A stretch of DNA of 64,000 nucleotides from Acinetobacter sp. SFB (GTDB lineage Bacteria; Pseudomonadota; Gammaproteobacteria; Pseudomonadales; Moraxellaceae). The stretch spans positions 311,245 to 375,244 of the forward strand of contig NZ_LSZH01000012.1 of the NCBI RefSeq assembly GCF_001647545.1, read 5' to 3'. The translations under genes were made by a program, and so were the position numbers. The notes below the pieces were generated by a model. It saw nothing but the letters and a program-made list of their open reading frames with translations. It did no database searches and was not told the DNA's origin. This document shows positions 55,151-64,000 of this stretch, piece by piece; position 1 is the stretch's first letter, and every line of letters begins with the position of its first letter.

Positions 55151-55807
55151 TCAGCCCGCTTGAGAAGATTGATGCAGCTCTATGATTTCTTGGATTATTC
55201 TTTGAAAATTATGTCCGAGGTCAGACTGATCTTCCCAGATACTTTTACCGTTGAGCAGCATGTTCTGATAAGCCTGATCCTCATAGATTATCGTATTCAA
55301 AAACTGAGTGCCGGGCATATTCTTAAGCAAGTCCTGATTTTGTATCAACTCTGAAAGTTGATGCTGATCAGGAAGCTTATTTAATACAGTATAAACTTTT
55401 AATTGAGTATTATATTGTGCGATCCCAATCGCCAATTGCACCAGTTCGGTTTCAAGCTGAATATCTTCTGGATTGATCGAATTGGGAATGATCAGCTTAT
55501 CGGCATGTTTCAGGACTGAACGTAAGGCGGGTGTATCTTGGCCATCAATATCGACGACTATATGATCAAAACGCTGTTTTACCATTTCCAGACGATGATC
55601 CAGACTATGACCATCCTGCATTGCTATATCCAGATGCTCAAAAGAAAATAGTTTATCTGACTGATTCGCCCATTCATAATCATGACCTTCAAGATTGGCA
55701 TCTATCAGCATTACGGAGCTTTGGCCACGTAAAGATTTAGTCAAATGTACCGCTATCGTGGTTTTTCCTGAACCTCGTTTACGGCTGGCCACTACCCAAA
55801 TACTCAT
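55151..55807 (-). CDS. ParA/MinD-like P-loop ATPase
   Basis: A 218-aa ATPase. The deviant Walker A motif KRGSGKTT sits at residues 10-17, with its signature first lysine, and DIDGQDTPALRSV supplies the Walker B/switch aspartates; MLIDANLEGHDYEWAN resembles the ParA switch region. The ATG at 55807 follows a weak GAGAG. No parB gene, centromere-like repeats or replication gene is nearby. It may position another complex, or be a plasmid-derived chromosomal orphan. It is monocistronic. Confidence 0.8.
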   Translation of the reverse strand: MSIWVVASRKRGSGKTTIAVHLTKSLRGQSSVMLIDANLEGHDYEWANQSDKLFSFEHLDIAMQDGHSLDHRLEMVKQRFDHIVVDIDGQDTPALRSVLKHADKLIIPNSINPEDIQLETELVQLAIGIAQYNTQLKVYTVLNKLPDQHQLSELIQNQDLLKNMPGTQFLNTIIYEDQAYQNMLLNGKSIWEDQSDLGHNFQRIIQEIIELHQSSQAG

Positions 55808-55992
55808 ATCCAATTTCTCTCACGTGTAATTCTTTTCATTATGAAAAATGGTTTAAATCTTAATATAATTATGAGTTTAGAATTACGTATCTATGATGAA
55901 ATGTAAAGTCTGATTTTGATAATATTTTGTGGAGATTTCGCCCAATTCTGCACTTGTAAATATTGAATCCTTTATAATCACTCCAAAGCAAA

Positions 55993-57867
55993 ATGCATGA
56001 TAAGAGTACGTTAATGTTTCGATGGCTTGAAAGACTGGTTGATCCCTATCCCACCAAAAACCTGAATCAACCTTTACCGACCAAGTTTTTTCCCTTTGTC
56101 TGGCAGGCAGCCTACGGCGTACGCCGATATTTGCTGTTACTGATATTATTTACTGCAGGCGCGGCAAGTTTTGAAGCGGTACTGTATGCAAAAATTGGCG
56201 ATTTAGTAAACTGGTTGAGTAAAAGTCAGCCGGATACTTTTCTGGAGCAACATGCCAGTAACTTAACATTACTGACTATTATCCTGCTGGCGAACATTGT
56301 TTTTGCCAGTGCACAATCCCTGATCAAGCATCAAATTTTATACAGTACCTTCCCCATGCGTCTACGCTGGCGCTTTCACAACTTACTGTTGCTGCAAAGT
56401 CTGGATTTTTTCCACAATGATTTTGCCGGGCGTTTATCTGCCAAAGTGATGCAAACTTCACTTGCGATACGTGAATTCTGGGTAATTTTGGGTGACATGC
56501 TGGCTTACGTGCTCATTTATTTTGTCACCATCAGTGTTGTTCTGGGTGCGATCTCCCCGCTACTGATTTTGCCGCTGATGCTGTGGTTGGTGCTGTTTAT
56601 TGTGGCGGCTTGCTATTTTATTCCGCGTTTAAGCCAGATTTCCAATAAACAGGCAGATGCACGTGCCGTGATGACCGGTCGCGTAACAGATGCCTATACC
56701 AATATTCAGACCGTGAAACTGTTTGCCCATGCGGGTCGTGAAAGCCAGTATGCCAAAGAATCTATGCAAGGTTTCATGATCACGGTTTATAAGCAAATGC
56801 GCTTGGGAGTGCAGTATGAAATCAGTATTAATTTACTCAGTTTGGTTTTATATGTAGGCGTATTAGGGACAGCTATTTGGCTCTGGATCAATGGGCAAGC
56901 TCAACTTGGTATTATTGCAGCCACGACGGCCATGATCTTAAAACTCAACAGTATTGCTGAATTTATGATGTGGCAATCATCCGCTTTGTTTGAAAATGTC
57001 GGTACCATTCAAGATGGCATGAAAACTATGGGCCGCCCGATCAGCATTCAAGACAAGAAAGATGCCCAGCCTTTACTGGTGCCACAGGGTGAAATCAAGT
57101 TCGAAGATGTCAGTTTTGCCTATAACAATAGAAATGTGATTGATCATTTAAATTTAACCATTAAACCGGGTGAAAAAATTGGCATCGTGGGGCGCTCTGG
57201 TGCAGGTAAATCCACCCTGATTCAGTTATTGTTGCATTTTTATACTCTCAACCAAGGTCGCATTTTGATTGACGGTCAAAATATTGAAGAGGTAACTCAA
57301 GACAGCTTGCGTAAAAGTATTGCCTTGGTGACTCAAGATACTTCTTTATTGCACCGTACTGTGGCTGAAAATATTAAATATGGTCGTCCGCATGCAAGCG
57401 ATGAAGAAATGTTTGAGGCGGTTCGTAAAGCCAAAGCTGAAGATTTCATTCCTCAGCTAACCGACTTGCGTGGCAAAACTGGCTATGAGGCCTATGTAGG
57501 TGAACGTGGGGTTAAACTCTCTGGGGGGCAACGTCAACGCGTGGCCATTGCACGGGTATTTTTAAAAGATGCACCTATCCTCATTTTAGATGAAGCGACC
57601 AGTGCTTTAGACTCTGAAGTGGAAGCTGCGATTCAATCCAGTCTGGATGATTTAATGGAAGGCAAAACCGTTATTGCCATTGCTCATCGCCTGTCGACCA
57701 TTGCTCAAATGGATCGTTTGGTTGTACTGGACGAAGGCAAAATAGTGGAACAAGGCACGCATGATGAACTTGTGGCCCTGAATGGTATTTATGCACATTT
57801 GTGGCAAAGACAAACCGGCAGTTTTTTGATAGAACAACAGGCCTTAAAGAAAAAGGAAGCGCATTAA
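55993..57867 (+). CDS. ABC transporter, fused permease-ATPase (exporter type)
   Basis: A 624-aa half-transporter of the MsbA/MDR type. Residues about 1-350 hold six membrane segments; the ATPase follows. Walker A is GRSGAGKST, the signature LSGGQRQRVAIARVF, Walker B ILILDEATSALDSEVE, and the H-loop AIAHRLSTI. Homodimer export of a lipid or drug is likely but the substrate is not known. It overlaps the following hotdog-fold gene by one base (TAATG), so they form an operon. Confidence 0.88.
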   Translation: MHDKSTLMFRWLERLVDPYPTKNLNQPLPTKFFPFVWQAAYGVRRYLLLLILFTAGAASFEAVLYAKIGDLVNWLSKSQPDTFLEQHASNLTLLTIILLANIVFASAQSLIKHQILYSTFPMRLRWRFHNLLLLQSLDFFHNDFAGRLSAKVMQTSLAIREFWVILGDMLAYVLIYFVTISVVLGAISPLLILPLMLWLVLFIVAACYFIPRLSQISNKQADARAVMTGRVTDAYTNIQTVKLFAHAGRESQYAKESMQGFMITVYKQMRLGVQYEISINLLSLVLYVGVLGTAIWLWINGQAQLGIIAATTAMILKLNSIAEFMMWQSSALFENVGTIQDGMKTMGRPISIQDKKDAQPLLVPQGEIKFEDVSFAYNNRNVIDHLNLTIKPGEKIGIVGRSGAGKSTLIQLLLHFYTLNQGRILIDGQNIEEVTQDSLRKSIALVTQDTSLLHRTVAENIKYGRPHASDEEMFEAVRKAKAEDFIPQLTDLRGKTGYEAYVGERGVKLSGGQRQRVAIARVFLKDAPILILDEATSALDSEVEAAIQSSLDDLMEGKTVIAIAHRLSTIAQMDRLVVLDEGKIVEQGTHDELVALNGIYAHLWQRQTGSFLIEQQALKKKEAH

Positions 57868-58301
57868 TGCTGTCTTTGGAAGATATAAAAATGGGTGATC
57901 GTTTCATCAGTGGTGAATATGAAATGATCTCGCAAGAAATTAAGCAATTTGCCTATGCTTAGGATCTGCAAGTTTTCCATACTGATGAAGATCAGGCCAA
58001 AGCGCTCCCCCTTTTTCAAGGAATAGCAGCCAGCGGTTGGCACACGTGTGGCGTGACCATGCGTTTATGGACGGAATGCTTTCCTGTCGCTTATGGTCTG
58101 ATTGGTTCAGAATCTAACCTGCGCTGGCCACGTCCGACCCGTCCTGGCGATAAAGTTCATGTGGAAGTTGAAATTATCGCCATTCGGCCATCAAAAACCA
58201 AAACTGACCGCGCTATAGTGAGCTATGTAACTCAGGCATGGAATCAGAATCATGATGTGCTGCTTATCTCTGCAACGAAAATTATGGTCTTTAAAAAATA
58301 A
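57867..58301 (+). pseudogene. MaoC/hotdog-fold dehydratase gene with an internal amber codon
   Basis: Frame 57867-58301 gives a 144-codon MaoC-like hotdog protein except for a TAG at 57960-57962. Before it the frame reads MLSLEDIKMGDRFISGEYEM to QFAYA; after it, DLQVFHTDEDQAK, GIAASGWHTCGVTMRLW and LRWPRPTRPGDKVHVEVE. The stop sits one codon before DLQVFHTD, which corresponds to the family active-site DPQ-x-FH-x-D. All else is intact. A one-base change from TAT, TGG or CAG would explain it. An internal ATG 58053 exists but loses the active site. Confidence 0.75.
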
Positions 58302-58427
58302 TTCAAATCTGTTTAATTTACAGGCTTTGATAAATTGTCGAACAATTTTACCAGGATACTGTTTGTTTTCATGCCAATATGAAAAATCAACACATAGAAA
58401 AACCGACTTAAGTGCAATGGATAGCGC

Positions 58428-59456
58428 ATGAAAACGATTTCTCCAAGACAGGACCAGGGAATACCCGGGGTTTACGGTCTCTTGCTGCTCGATGTAGTGT
58501 CACGCTGGGGCTACAATGCAGAAGCCTTGTTTACCCCCTTCCATTTAAGCAGTGAACAGCTGGCAGAGCCAAATTTTCGCATTCCAACCCCTGTTGCAAA
58601 TGAACTGGTTAAACATGCATTACGTTTAACCGGTGAACCGACGCTGGGTTTCCATTTGGGCACCCAAATGCGAATCTCCATTCACGGTTTTATCGGTTAT
58701 GCCATCATGACCGCACATGAGATCAGCGATGCGCTGGTTTTGGCCAACCGCTTTATCCAGCTGCGTTTACCATTTTTACAGCTTTACTTCTCAACCTTTG
58801 GCGAGAAGGCAACGCTACAATTACAATGTGATTTTGATATTGAGCCTTTAAGAACTGAAATTACGATTGCATTGACCTTCGGCATTGTTACCATGGCCAA
58901 AGCTTTAACGGGTTGTGAGGATTTATCTGGCGAAATTGATTTTGATTTCCCGAAACCAGCCGGTTTTGAGCGTTATATGGCAAAATTTCCCTCGCATCAT
59001 TTCCGTTTTGAACAACCCCATTTACTCTCAAGTTTTGATAAAAAATACCTGAGTTTGAAAATGGTCAATGCCGACCCGATTGCCAGCCAGATTGCCATTA
59101 ACCAATGTGAAGCTGAACTCTCGGCATTAGGTGAACGCCGTCGTTTGGCGATGCGGGTGCGTGATATTTTGACCAATTCGGAACAGCATTATTTAAGTAT
59201 CGAAAATGTCGCAGATCGACTGCATATGTCCGATCGGACTTTAAAACGACAATTGGCTGCTGAAGGTACGTCATTTTCAACCATCGTGGATGAAGTGCGT
59301 TATCGTCATGCAACATCGCTGCTTTCCCGCACAGATTACACCCTGGAGCTGATTGCAGATAAATTGGGTTATAGTGATGTAGCCAATTTTAGCCGGGCAT
59401 TTAAACGCTGGAGTGGCCGTAGTCCAAGCAATTGGCGTAAAGATCCTTACTTATAA
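58428..59456 (+). CDS. AraC-family transcriptional regulator
   Basis: A 342-aa regulator of the OruR/ArgR-like group, with a large N-terminal arabinose-binding-like domain (about 1-200, including [24 protein letters not shown]). The C-terminal double helix-turn-helix domain has [18 protein letters not shown] and [24 protein letters not shown]. It is 126 bases after the MaoC pseudogene. The target genes are not evident; the neighbouring MaoC or ABC genes are possible. Confidence 0.85.
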   Translation: MKTISPRQDQGIPGVYGLLLLDVVSRWGYNAEALFTPFHLSSEQLAEPNFRIPTPVANELVKHALRLTGEPTLGFHLGTQMRISIHGFIGYAIMTAHEISDALVLANRFIQLRLPFLQLYFSTFGEKATLQLQCDFDIEPLRTEITIALTFGIVTMAKALTGCEDLSGEIDFDFPKPAGFERYMAKFPSHHFRFEQPHLLSSFDKKYLSLKMVNADPIASQIAINQCEAELSALGERRRLAMRVRDILTNSEQHYLSIENVADRLHMSDRTLKRQLAAEGTSFSTIVDEVRYRHATSLLSRTDYTLELIADKLGYSDVANFSRAFKRWSGRSPSNWRKDPYL

Positions 59457-59527
59457 ACTTTTGTTTTGATCAAAAAACCTGTATAAAACATGGCAAAAAT
59501 GATTTGAATATTTTAAAGGAGTCATCG

Positions 59528-59902
59528 ATGAATCATCCTTCAGAATTAAAGTACGCCAGTACGCATGAATGGGTCAAAATTGAAGGTGATCTGGTTGTTA
59601 CAGGTATTTCCGACCATGCACAAGATGCTTTAGGGGATTTGGTCTACGTAGAAGCACCAGAAGTTGGCCAGCAAATCACTGCCGGTGAACAAGCCGGTGT
59701 GGTGGAGTCGGTTAAAACAGCTTCAGATATTCATGCACCTGTTTCAGGCGAAGTTGTAGAAGTGAACCCCGACCTTGAAGATGATCCTGACTTTGTGAAT
59801 GATGATCCATATGGCAAGGGCTGGATTTATAAAATCAAGCCCAACAATATGGCAGATGTCGAAAAATTACTTTCAAGTAGTGAATATGAAGCAGGTTTAT
59901 AA
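59528..59902 (+). CDS. gcvH: Glycine cleavage system H protein
   Basis: A 124-aa lipoyl carrier protein of the usual length. The lipoylated lysine is Lys63 in VESVKTASD, and the start [14 protein letters not shown] is the family start. AAGGAG lies seven bases before ATG 59528; an in-frame upstream start at 59504 is not supported. The companions gcvT and gcvP are not near. Closed by a terminator. Confidence 0.93.
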   Translation: MNHPSELKYASTHEWVKIEGDLVVTGISDHAQDALGDLVYVEAPEVGQQITAGEQAGVVESVKTASDIHAPVSGEVVEVNPDLEDDPDFVNDDPYGKGWIYKIKPNNMADVEKLLSSSEYEAGL

Positions 59903-60216
59903 TCCTGTTTATATCCATAAAAAATCAGTCTTTAGGACTGATTTTTTATTTCAGGCGAACCTTAGTTAAATATATAAAAATCATGCCTAAAATTACAATA
60001 CGAGATTATTATCAAATAAAACCAGACAATTAAATAAGCCAAGATATTTTATAATTGCTTCAGCTATCCTTTTTAAGCCTAATCCTCTAAAATATATGTC
60101 ATCTAACGATGATCTGACTTATTTTTATTTATTATAAAAACATTTTTCTAGTCCACAAAAAAAATTGCCTCGATAAGCCTGATAAATCGTCTACTTCTTA
60201 CGAATAAAGGTAAATT
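59903..60216. other. Gap between gcvH and the MFS gene
   Basis: About 314 bases: the gcvH terminator at its left, then A/T-rich sequence with no gene or clear repeat. Confidence 0.5.
59921..59950 (+). terminator. Terminator after gcvH
   Basis: AAAATCAGTC (59921-59930), loop TTTAG, GACTGATTTT (59936-59945) plus T-rich tail. Classical form. Confidence 0.9.
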
Positions 60217-61398
60217 ATGTCTCCTATAAATACACAACAGTTATGGAATAAGTCCTTTATTCTATGTCTGGCCAATAATCTATTTTTGTTTGTGTTTTAT
60301 TTTGCCCAAACCACAATTTTACCTATTTATATTTTAAATGAGTTACATGGAACCTTGGCCCAAGCAGGTTTAGCCATGACTTTATTTATGGCATCCTCAA
60401 TCGCAGTTCGTCCCTTTAGTGGTTTAATTATTGAAAAATTTGGTCGTAAAAAAACCTTATATGTTTCCGAAGCCTTGTTTTGTCTGTTTTCTTTTGCTTA
60501 TTTATTTGCTGACAATTTGAGCTTTCTTTTAGTTATTCGATTCTTGCATGGAATTTGGTTCAGCATCTTAACCACGGTTACCGTACCGATTGCCAATGAT
60601 TTTATTCCGGCACAGCGTAAAGGCGAAGGCATGGGATATTTTGTCATGTCTATTAATTTGGGTATTGTCCTTGGCCCTTTGCTCGGCTTAACATTAATTC
60701 AGCCGCTGTCTTACCCCATGGTCGCAGGAATTCTAGCTGCCATTATCTGTATCGGTTTTATTTTTTGTTTTATGATTCCCATTCAGCCAGAAGCCAAACC
60801 GGTACTAACGAAAGGCAAACCGCATTTATCTCTGCAAGATTTTGTAGAGAAGAAAGCTTTGCCCGTATCCATTATGGCCATGATCATTTCTTTTTCTTAT
60901 GCCAGTATCATGTCGTTCATTTCAACATTTGCTGAATCAAAAAATCTGCTTCCCTATGCCAGCTTGTTTTTTGTCGTCTTTGCCATTTCAATGATGAGCT
61001 TGCGACCAATCACCGGAAAAATTTACGATCGTAAAGGTCCAAATTATGTGGTTTACCCTGCTATTGCACTATTTTCTATTGGACTGATTGTTTTAAGCCA
61101 GATCAACACCGTGACTGGATTAATGCTTGCTGCAGTGTTTATAGGTATGGGCTTTGGTTCGGCTCAGCCCTGCTTGCAAACCATTTCCATTCAGCGTTCC
61201 CCGAAAGATCGAATTGGACATGCAACTTCAACTTTCTTTACCTTTTATGACATCGGAATTGCGATTGGCTCGATCTTGCTCGGTGCGGTGATTGCTCATC
61301 AGGGATACAGCTTTGCCTACCTACTTTGTGCAGTTATCACGGCATTGAGTTTAGTTTTTTATAAAATATTTGTAGATCGCAAACATACTGCAGCCTAA
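60217..61398 (+). CDS. MFS transporter (drug/metabolite efflux type)
   Basis: A 393-aa carrier with 12 predicted membrane segments. The loop 2-3 motif is GLIIEKFGRKKTLY and the efflux-type motif C region NLGIVLGPLLGLTL follows in the fifth segment. AAAGG precedes the ATG. The substrate is not evident. It is a single gene, with a terminator hairpin after it. Confidence 0.82.
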   Translation: MSPINTQQLWNKSFILCLANNLFLFVFYFAQTTILPIYILNELHGTLAQAGLAMTLFMASSIAVRPFSGLIIEKFGRKKTLYVSEALFCLFSFAYLFADNLSFLLVIRFLHGIWFSILTTVTVPIANDFIPAQRKGEGMGYFVMSINLGIVLGPLLGLTLIQPLSYPMVAGILAAIICIGFIFCFMIPIQPEAKPVLTKGKPHLSLQDFVEKKALPVSIMAMIISFSYASIMSFISTFAESKNLLPYASLFFVVFAISMMSLRPITGKIYDRKGPNYVVYPAIALFSIGLIVLSQINTVTGLMLAAVFIGMGFGSAQPCLQTISIQRSPKDRIGHATSTFFTFYDIGIAIGSILLGAVIAHQGYSFAYLLCAVITALSLVFYKIFVDRKHTAA

Positions 61399-61424
61399 AA
61401 AAGCTATCTGGATTGGTATAGAAG

Positions 61425-61462
61425 AAATAAGCATCATCCTAAAATGGGAGGATGCTTATTTT
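61425..61462. terminator. Terminator between the MFS gene and the pilU-like gene
   Basis: AATAAGCATC-A-TCC pairs with GGA-G-GATGCTTATT around a short A-rich loop, and T-run follows. It can serve both convergent genes. Confidence 0.78.
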
Positions 61463-61498
61463 TATCGTATCGATGGATATTACTTTTCCATTATTCAA

Positions 61499-62704
61499 TT
61501 AAGCTTGGTTCTCTTCCTTGGTGTCATTTTCTTCTGGATTACTTTCTTGCACCATGCTAAATGATGTTGTTGAACCTGGTACAGATTGATCCTCTCTCGA
61601 ACTTTTTAATTTGATCTGTAAACGCAATTCATTCATGGAATCTGCATTACGCAAAGCTTCTTCATAACTAATCGCACCTTGATTATACAAATCAAATAAA
61701 GCCTGATCGAAAGTTTGCATGCCCAATTCACGGGATTTTTTCATGATTTCTTTGAGTTCATGAAGTTGACCTTTGAGAATATTATCGGCAATTAAAGGGG
61801 TATTGAGCAAAATTTCAATGGCTGCACGACGTCCGCGACCATCCTGAGTACGGACCAAACGCTGAGAAATAATCGCTTTCATGTTGGAAGACAAATCCAT
61901 CAGCAATTGATTTTTTCGTTCTTCCGGGAAAAAGTTAATAATCCGGTCAAGGGCCTGATTGGCGTTGTTGGCGTGTAGCGTTCCCAAACACAAATGTCCG
62001 GTTTCGGCAAAGGCAATCGCGTGTTCCATGGTTTCGGTATCACGGATTTCACCAATTAAAATGACATCCGGTGCCTGACGTAAAGTATTTTTCAAAGCAT
62101 TGTGCCATGAGTGACTATCTACCCCAACTTCACGGTGAGTAATCATCGACTTTTTGTGTTTATGTACAAATTCAACCGGGTCTTCAACTGTAATAATATG
62201 CCCGGCTGAGTTTTCATTGCGATGATCAATCATGGCGGCTAAAGAAGTCGACTTACCCGAACCGGTCGCGCCAACCACTAAAATTAAACCACGTTTTGAC
62301 ATCATTACATCTTTAAGCGATTCAGGTAATTTTAACTGGGCAAAATTTGGAATTTCCGCAGTAATGGTACGAATCACCATACCTACTTGTAACTGTTGTT
62401 GAAATACATTAATACGAAAGCGCGAAACGTCAGGAACGCTAATGGCAAAGTTACACTCAAGTTCTTTTTCAAATTCCTGTCGTTGCTTTTCGTTCATTAA
62501 ACTATAAGCAAACAGTTTGGTTTTATCCGCGGTTAGCGCTTGCTGTCCAATCGGTTTCATCATACCCTGATGTTTAATACTTGGCGGAAAATCTGCTGAA
62601 ATAAACAAGTCTGAGCCACCATATTCCACAACTTTGGTCAGCATATGAAATATTATTTTACGCGCTTCTTCCAATAATTCCGCACTATACATATTTGTTC
62701 CCAT
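61499..62704 (-). CDS. pilU: PilU-like type IV pilus retraction ATPase
   Basis: A 401-aa secretion-type ATPase of the PilT family. Walker A is GATGSGKST, the Asp box TVEDPVEFVHKHKKSMITHREVG, the Walker B region DVILIGEIRDTETM, and the His box TGHLCLGTLHANNANQALDR. Length, and the acidic low-complexity C-terminal tail (SREDQSVPGSTTSF on to KEENQA), agree with PilU rather than PilT (about 345 aa). PilU works with PilT to retract pili. No pilT lies next to it here. The start may be ATG 62704 or 62692. Confidence 0.8.
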   Translation of the reverse strand: MGTNMYSAELLEEARKIIFHMLTKVVEYGGSDLFISADFPPSIKHQGMMKPIGQQALTADKTKLFAYSLMNEKQRQEFEKELECNFAISVPDVSRFRINVFQQQLQVGMVIRTITAEIPNFAQLKLPESLKDVMMSKRGLILVVGATGSGKSTSLAAMIDHRNENSAGHIITVEDPVEFVHKHKKSMITHREVGVDSHSWHNALKNTLRQAPDVILIGEIRDTETMEHAIAFAETGHLCLGTLHANNANQALDRIINFFPEERKNQLLMDLSSNMKAIISQRLVRTQDGRGRRAAIEILLNTPLIADNILKGQLHELKEIMKKSRELGMQTFDQALFDLYNQGAISYEEALRNADSMNELRLQIKLKSSREDQSVPGSTTSFSMVQESNPEENDTKEENQA

Positions 62705-62981
62705 TTAAAATAATTTCCAGTACCCAGTAATTACTACAATAATTTGTATTTATTAAACAATTAGTTATTACTTGGTATTAATTTTTATTATTTTGCCTAA
62801 AGAACTCATACGACTCAAATCTGTTAATACTCATCAGTTAAAAGAATTGATAAAAAATGTGTAGAGCATCAACAAAATATTGTTCTAAATTTAAATAGAT
62901 AACACTAAAGTGCTTATAAGAAATAATGAAGCCCCGATCAACGGGGCTGCATCAGAAAATAAGTATGTTTGCTCAGAAATA
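62705..62981. other. Gap before the pilU-like gene
   Basis: About 277 bases, A/T-rich, with a hairpin AGCCCCG/CGGGGCT at 62930-62948, 34 bases past the DAHP synthase stop, which may weakly terminate that gene. Nothing else seen. Confidence 0.5.
62930..62948 (-). terminator. Hairpin after the DAHP synthase gene
   Basis: AGCCCCG (62930-62936) pairs with CGGGGCT (62942-62948), seven G/C-rich pairs, followed on the minus strand by TCATTATTTC. Moderately good terminator. Confidence 0.6.
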
Positions 62982-64000
62982 TTAGGCACTACGCTTTAGT
63001 TGAGAAGTACGAAGTAAATCAGCAACTTTCAATAAAAGTTGCTCTGTTTTATCCCATCCCAAACAGCCATCAGTGACAGATTGACCATAGGTCATCTCAC
63101 ATGAAATCTTTTGCTGACCATCGACCAGATGGCTTTCTAGCATCACGCCACGGACATTGCTATGAATGCGTTCATCTACAATAGTCAGTAAAACTTCCGG
63201 TTGTAATAAAGGGTTTTTATGGCTGTTACCATGACTGCAATCAATCACCAAAGCAGGCAATTCACCTGAAACTTTTTCTTTAATTTTTTCAATTTCAGCC
63301 AAGGCAAAGTTAGGCCCTGAATTTGCACCGCGTAAAATCAAATGCGCTTTCGGATTGCCCTTTGATTCTAAAATACAAGGAAAGCCAGATTGACTCATGC
63401 CTAAAAATTGATGGGGATGCGTGGCAGATTGAATGGCATCAAGTGCAATTTGAATAGAGCCATCTGTACCATTTTTAAAACCAATGCTATACGGCATATG
63501 GCTTGAAATTTCACGGTGAATTTGTGATTCGCTGGTACGTGCACCAATTGCACCCCAAGCCAGTAAATCATCGAAATAAGCGGTTGCCATCGGGCTTAAA
63601 ATTTCCGATGCAATCGGTAAACCCATTTCGATAATTTGAAGATATAACTCACGTGATTTTTCCAAACCCAATTGCATATTCGATGAACCATCTAAATTTG
63701 GGTCATACAAAAAACCTTTCCAGCCAATGGTGGTACGTGGTTTTTCAATGTATGCACGCATTACCAGAAAAATTTGATCTGACACTTGGCTTTGTAATTG
63801 TTGTAGTTTTTCAGCATATTCAAGCGCAGAAATCGGGTCATGAATTGAACATGGACCTGTCACCACCATCAAACGATGATCTTTGCCATCTAAAATGTTT
63901 TGAATGGTTTGACGCTGCTCGGCAATTTGTTGAGCCAGTTTTGCAGATAAAGGCAATTGCGCCTTTAATTGATGAGGCAAACTTAAAATGGTTTCTTTTG
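62982..64000 (-). CDS. 3-deoxy-7-phosphoheptulonate (DAHP) synthase, class I
   Basis: The frame runs off the right edge, so the N-terminal few codons are missing. The enzyme condenses phosphoenolpyruvate with erythrose 4-phosphate, the first step of the shikimate pathway. Its marks are VVTGPCSIHDPISALEYAE, RAYIEKPRTTIGWKG, ARTSESQIHREISS, SIGFKNGTDGS, ILRGANSGPNF and VIDCSHGNS, which are the PEP- and metal-site segments. It belongs to the AroF/AroG/AroH group; which of the three feedback types is not clear. It lies upstream of pilU-like gene with a hairpin between. Confidence 0.93.
   Translation of the reverse strand, partial: KETILSLPHQLKAQLPLSAKLAQQIAEQRQTIQNILDGKDHRLMVVTGPCSIHDPISALEYAEKLQQLQSQVSDQIFLVMRAYIEKPRTTIGWKGFLYDPNLDGSSNMQLGLEKSRELYLQIIEMGLPIASEILSPMATAYFDDLLAWGAIGARTSESQIHREISSHMPYSIGFKNGTDGSIQIALDAIQSATHPHQFLGMSQSGFPCILESKGNPKAHLILRGANSGPNFALAEIEKIKEKVSGELPALVIDCSHGNSHKNPLLQPEVLLTIVDERIHSNVRGVMLESHLVDGQQKISCEMTYGQSVTDGCLGWDKTEQLLLKVADLLRTSQLKRSA

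Overview
The window reads as chromosomal DNA of an Acinetobacter species, probably an environmental or non-baumannii one. The reasons are the AT-rich composition with long A/T-rich spacers, a BenM/CatM-type regulator beside cat and ben genes, an OprD-type BenP porin, and a DUF2147 protein. I see no rRNA, tRNA, CRISPR array, prophage or intact insertion sequence. The window cuts a gene at each end: an ETF-ubiquinone oxidoreductase on the left and a DAHP synthase on the right.

Layout. 1-2.1 kb: the end of ETF-QO and a small secreted DUF2147 protein. 2.2-14.3 kb: a leucine/isovalerate module. An acyl-CoA synthetase and a TetR regulator face liuA-liuB-liuC-liuD-liuE, followed by a succinyl-CoA:acetoacetate CoA-transferase pair and an AtoE-type transporter. 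Together they take isovaleryl-CoA to acetoacetate and acetyl-CoA, and ETF-QO would pass the acyl-CoA dehydrogenase electrons to quinone. 14.4-15.6 kb: a decayed diflavin reductase gene. 15.6-30.9 kb: a complete benzoate/catechol region with porin benP, symporter benK, a BenM-like LysR regulator, and a co-directional twelve-gene block catB-catC-catA-benABCDE-catI-catJ-catF-catD that takes benzoate to succinyl-CoA and acetyl-CoA. 31-36.2 kb: a sirtuin, a HAD hydrolase, a small-gene relic, an acetyl-CoA acetyltransferase and a long acyl-CoA dehydrogenase. 36.2-42 kb: a hexanucleotide repeat tract, TetR and LysR regulators, a GMC oxidoreductase and a coniferyl-type aldehyde dehydrogenase. 42-52.4 kb: cysK, plsB, a persulfide-sensor-like ArsR regulator with a SulP transporter, sstT, DUF1275, DUF2058 and a YbdG-type MscS channel.

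52.4-55.1 kb is the least ordinary stretch. Several very small genes (53, 33 and 56 codons, possibly one of 25) and a glycine-zipper protein lie on the minus strand, between the 3' end of the MscS channel gene and a decayed second copy of that same 3' end. 55.1-64 kb holds an orphan ParA-like ATPase, an ABC exporter, a hotdog-fold gene with one internal amber codon, an AraC regulator, an orphan gcvH, an MFS transporter, a PilU-like ATPase and the DAHP synthase.

The strongest regulatory observation is a 15-bp sequence of the form ATACCTTWAAAG plus three bases. It occurs three times, twice in the benM-catB gap and once upstream of benK, and fits a BenM operator. The most promising undescribed material is the small-protein islet at 52.7-54.6 kb. 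All functional assignments come from reading the protein sequences against remembered families; no database search was possible.
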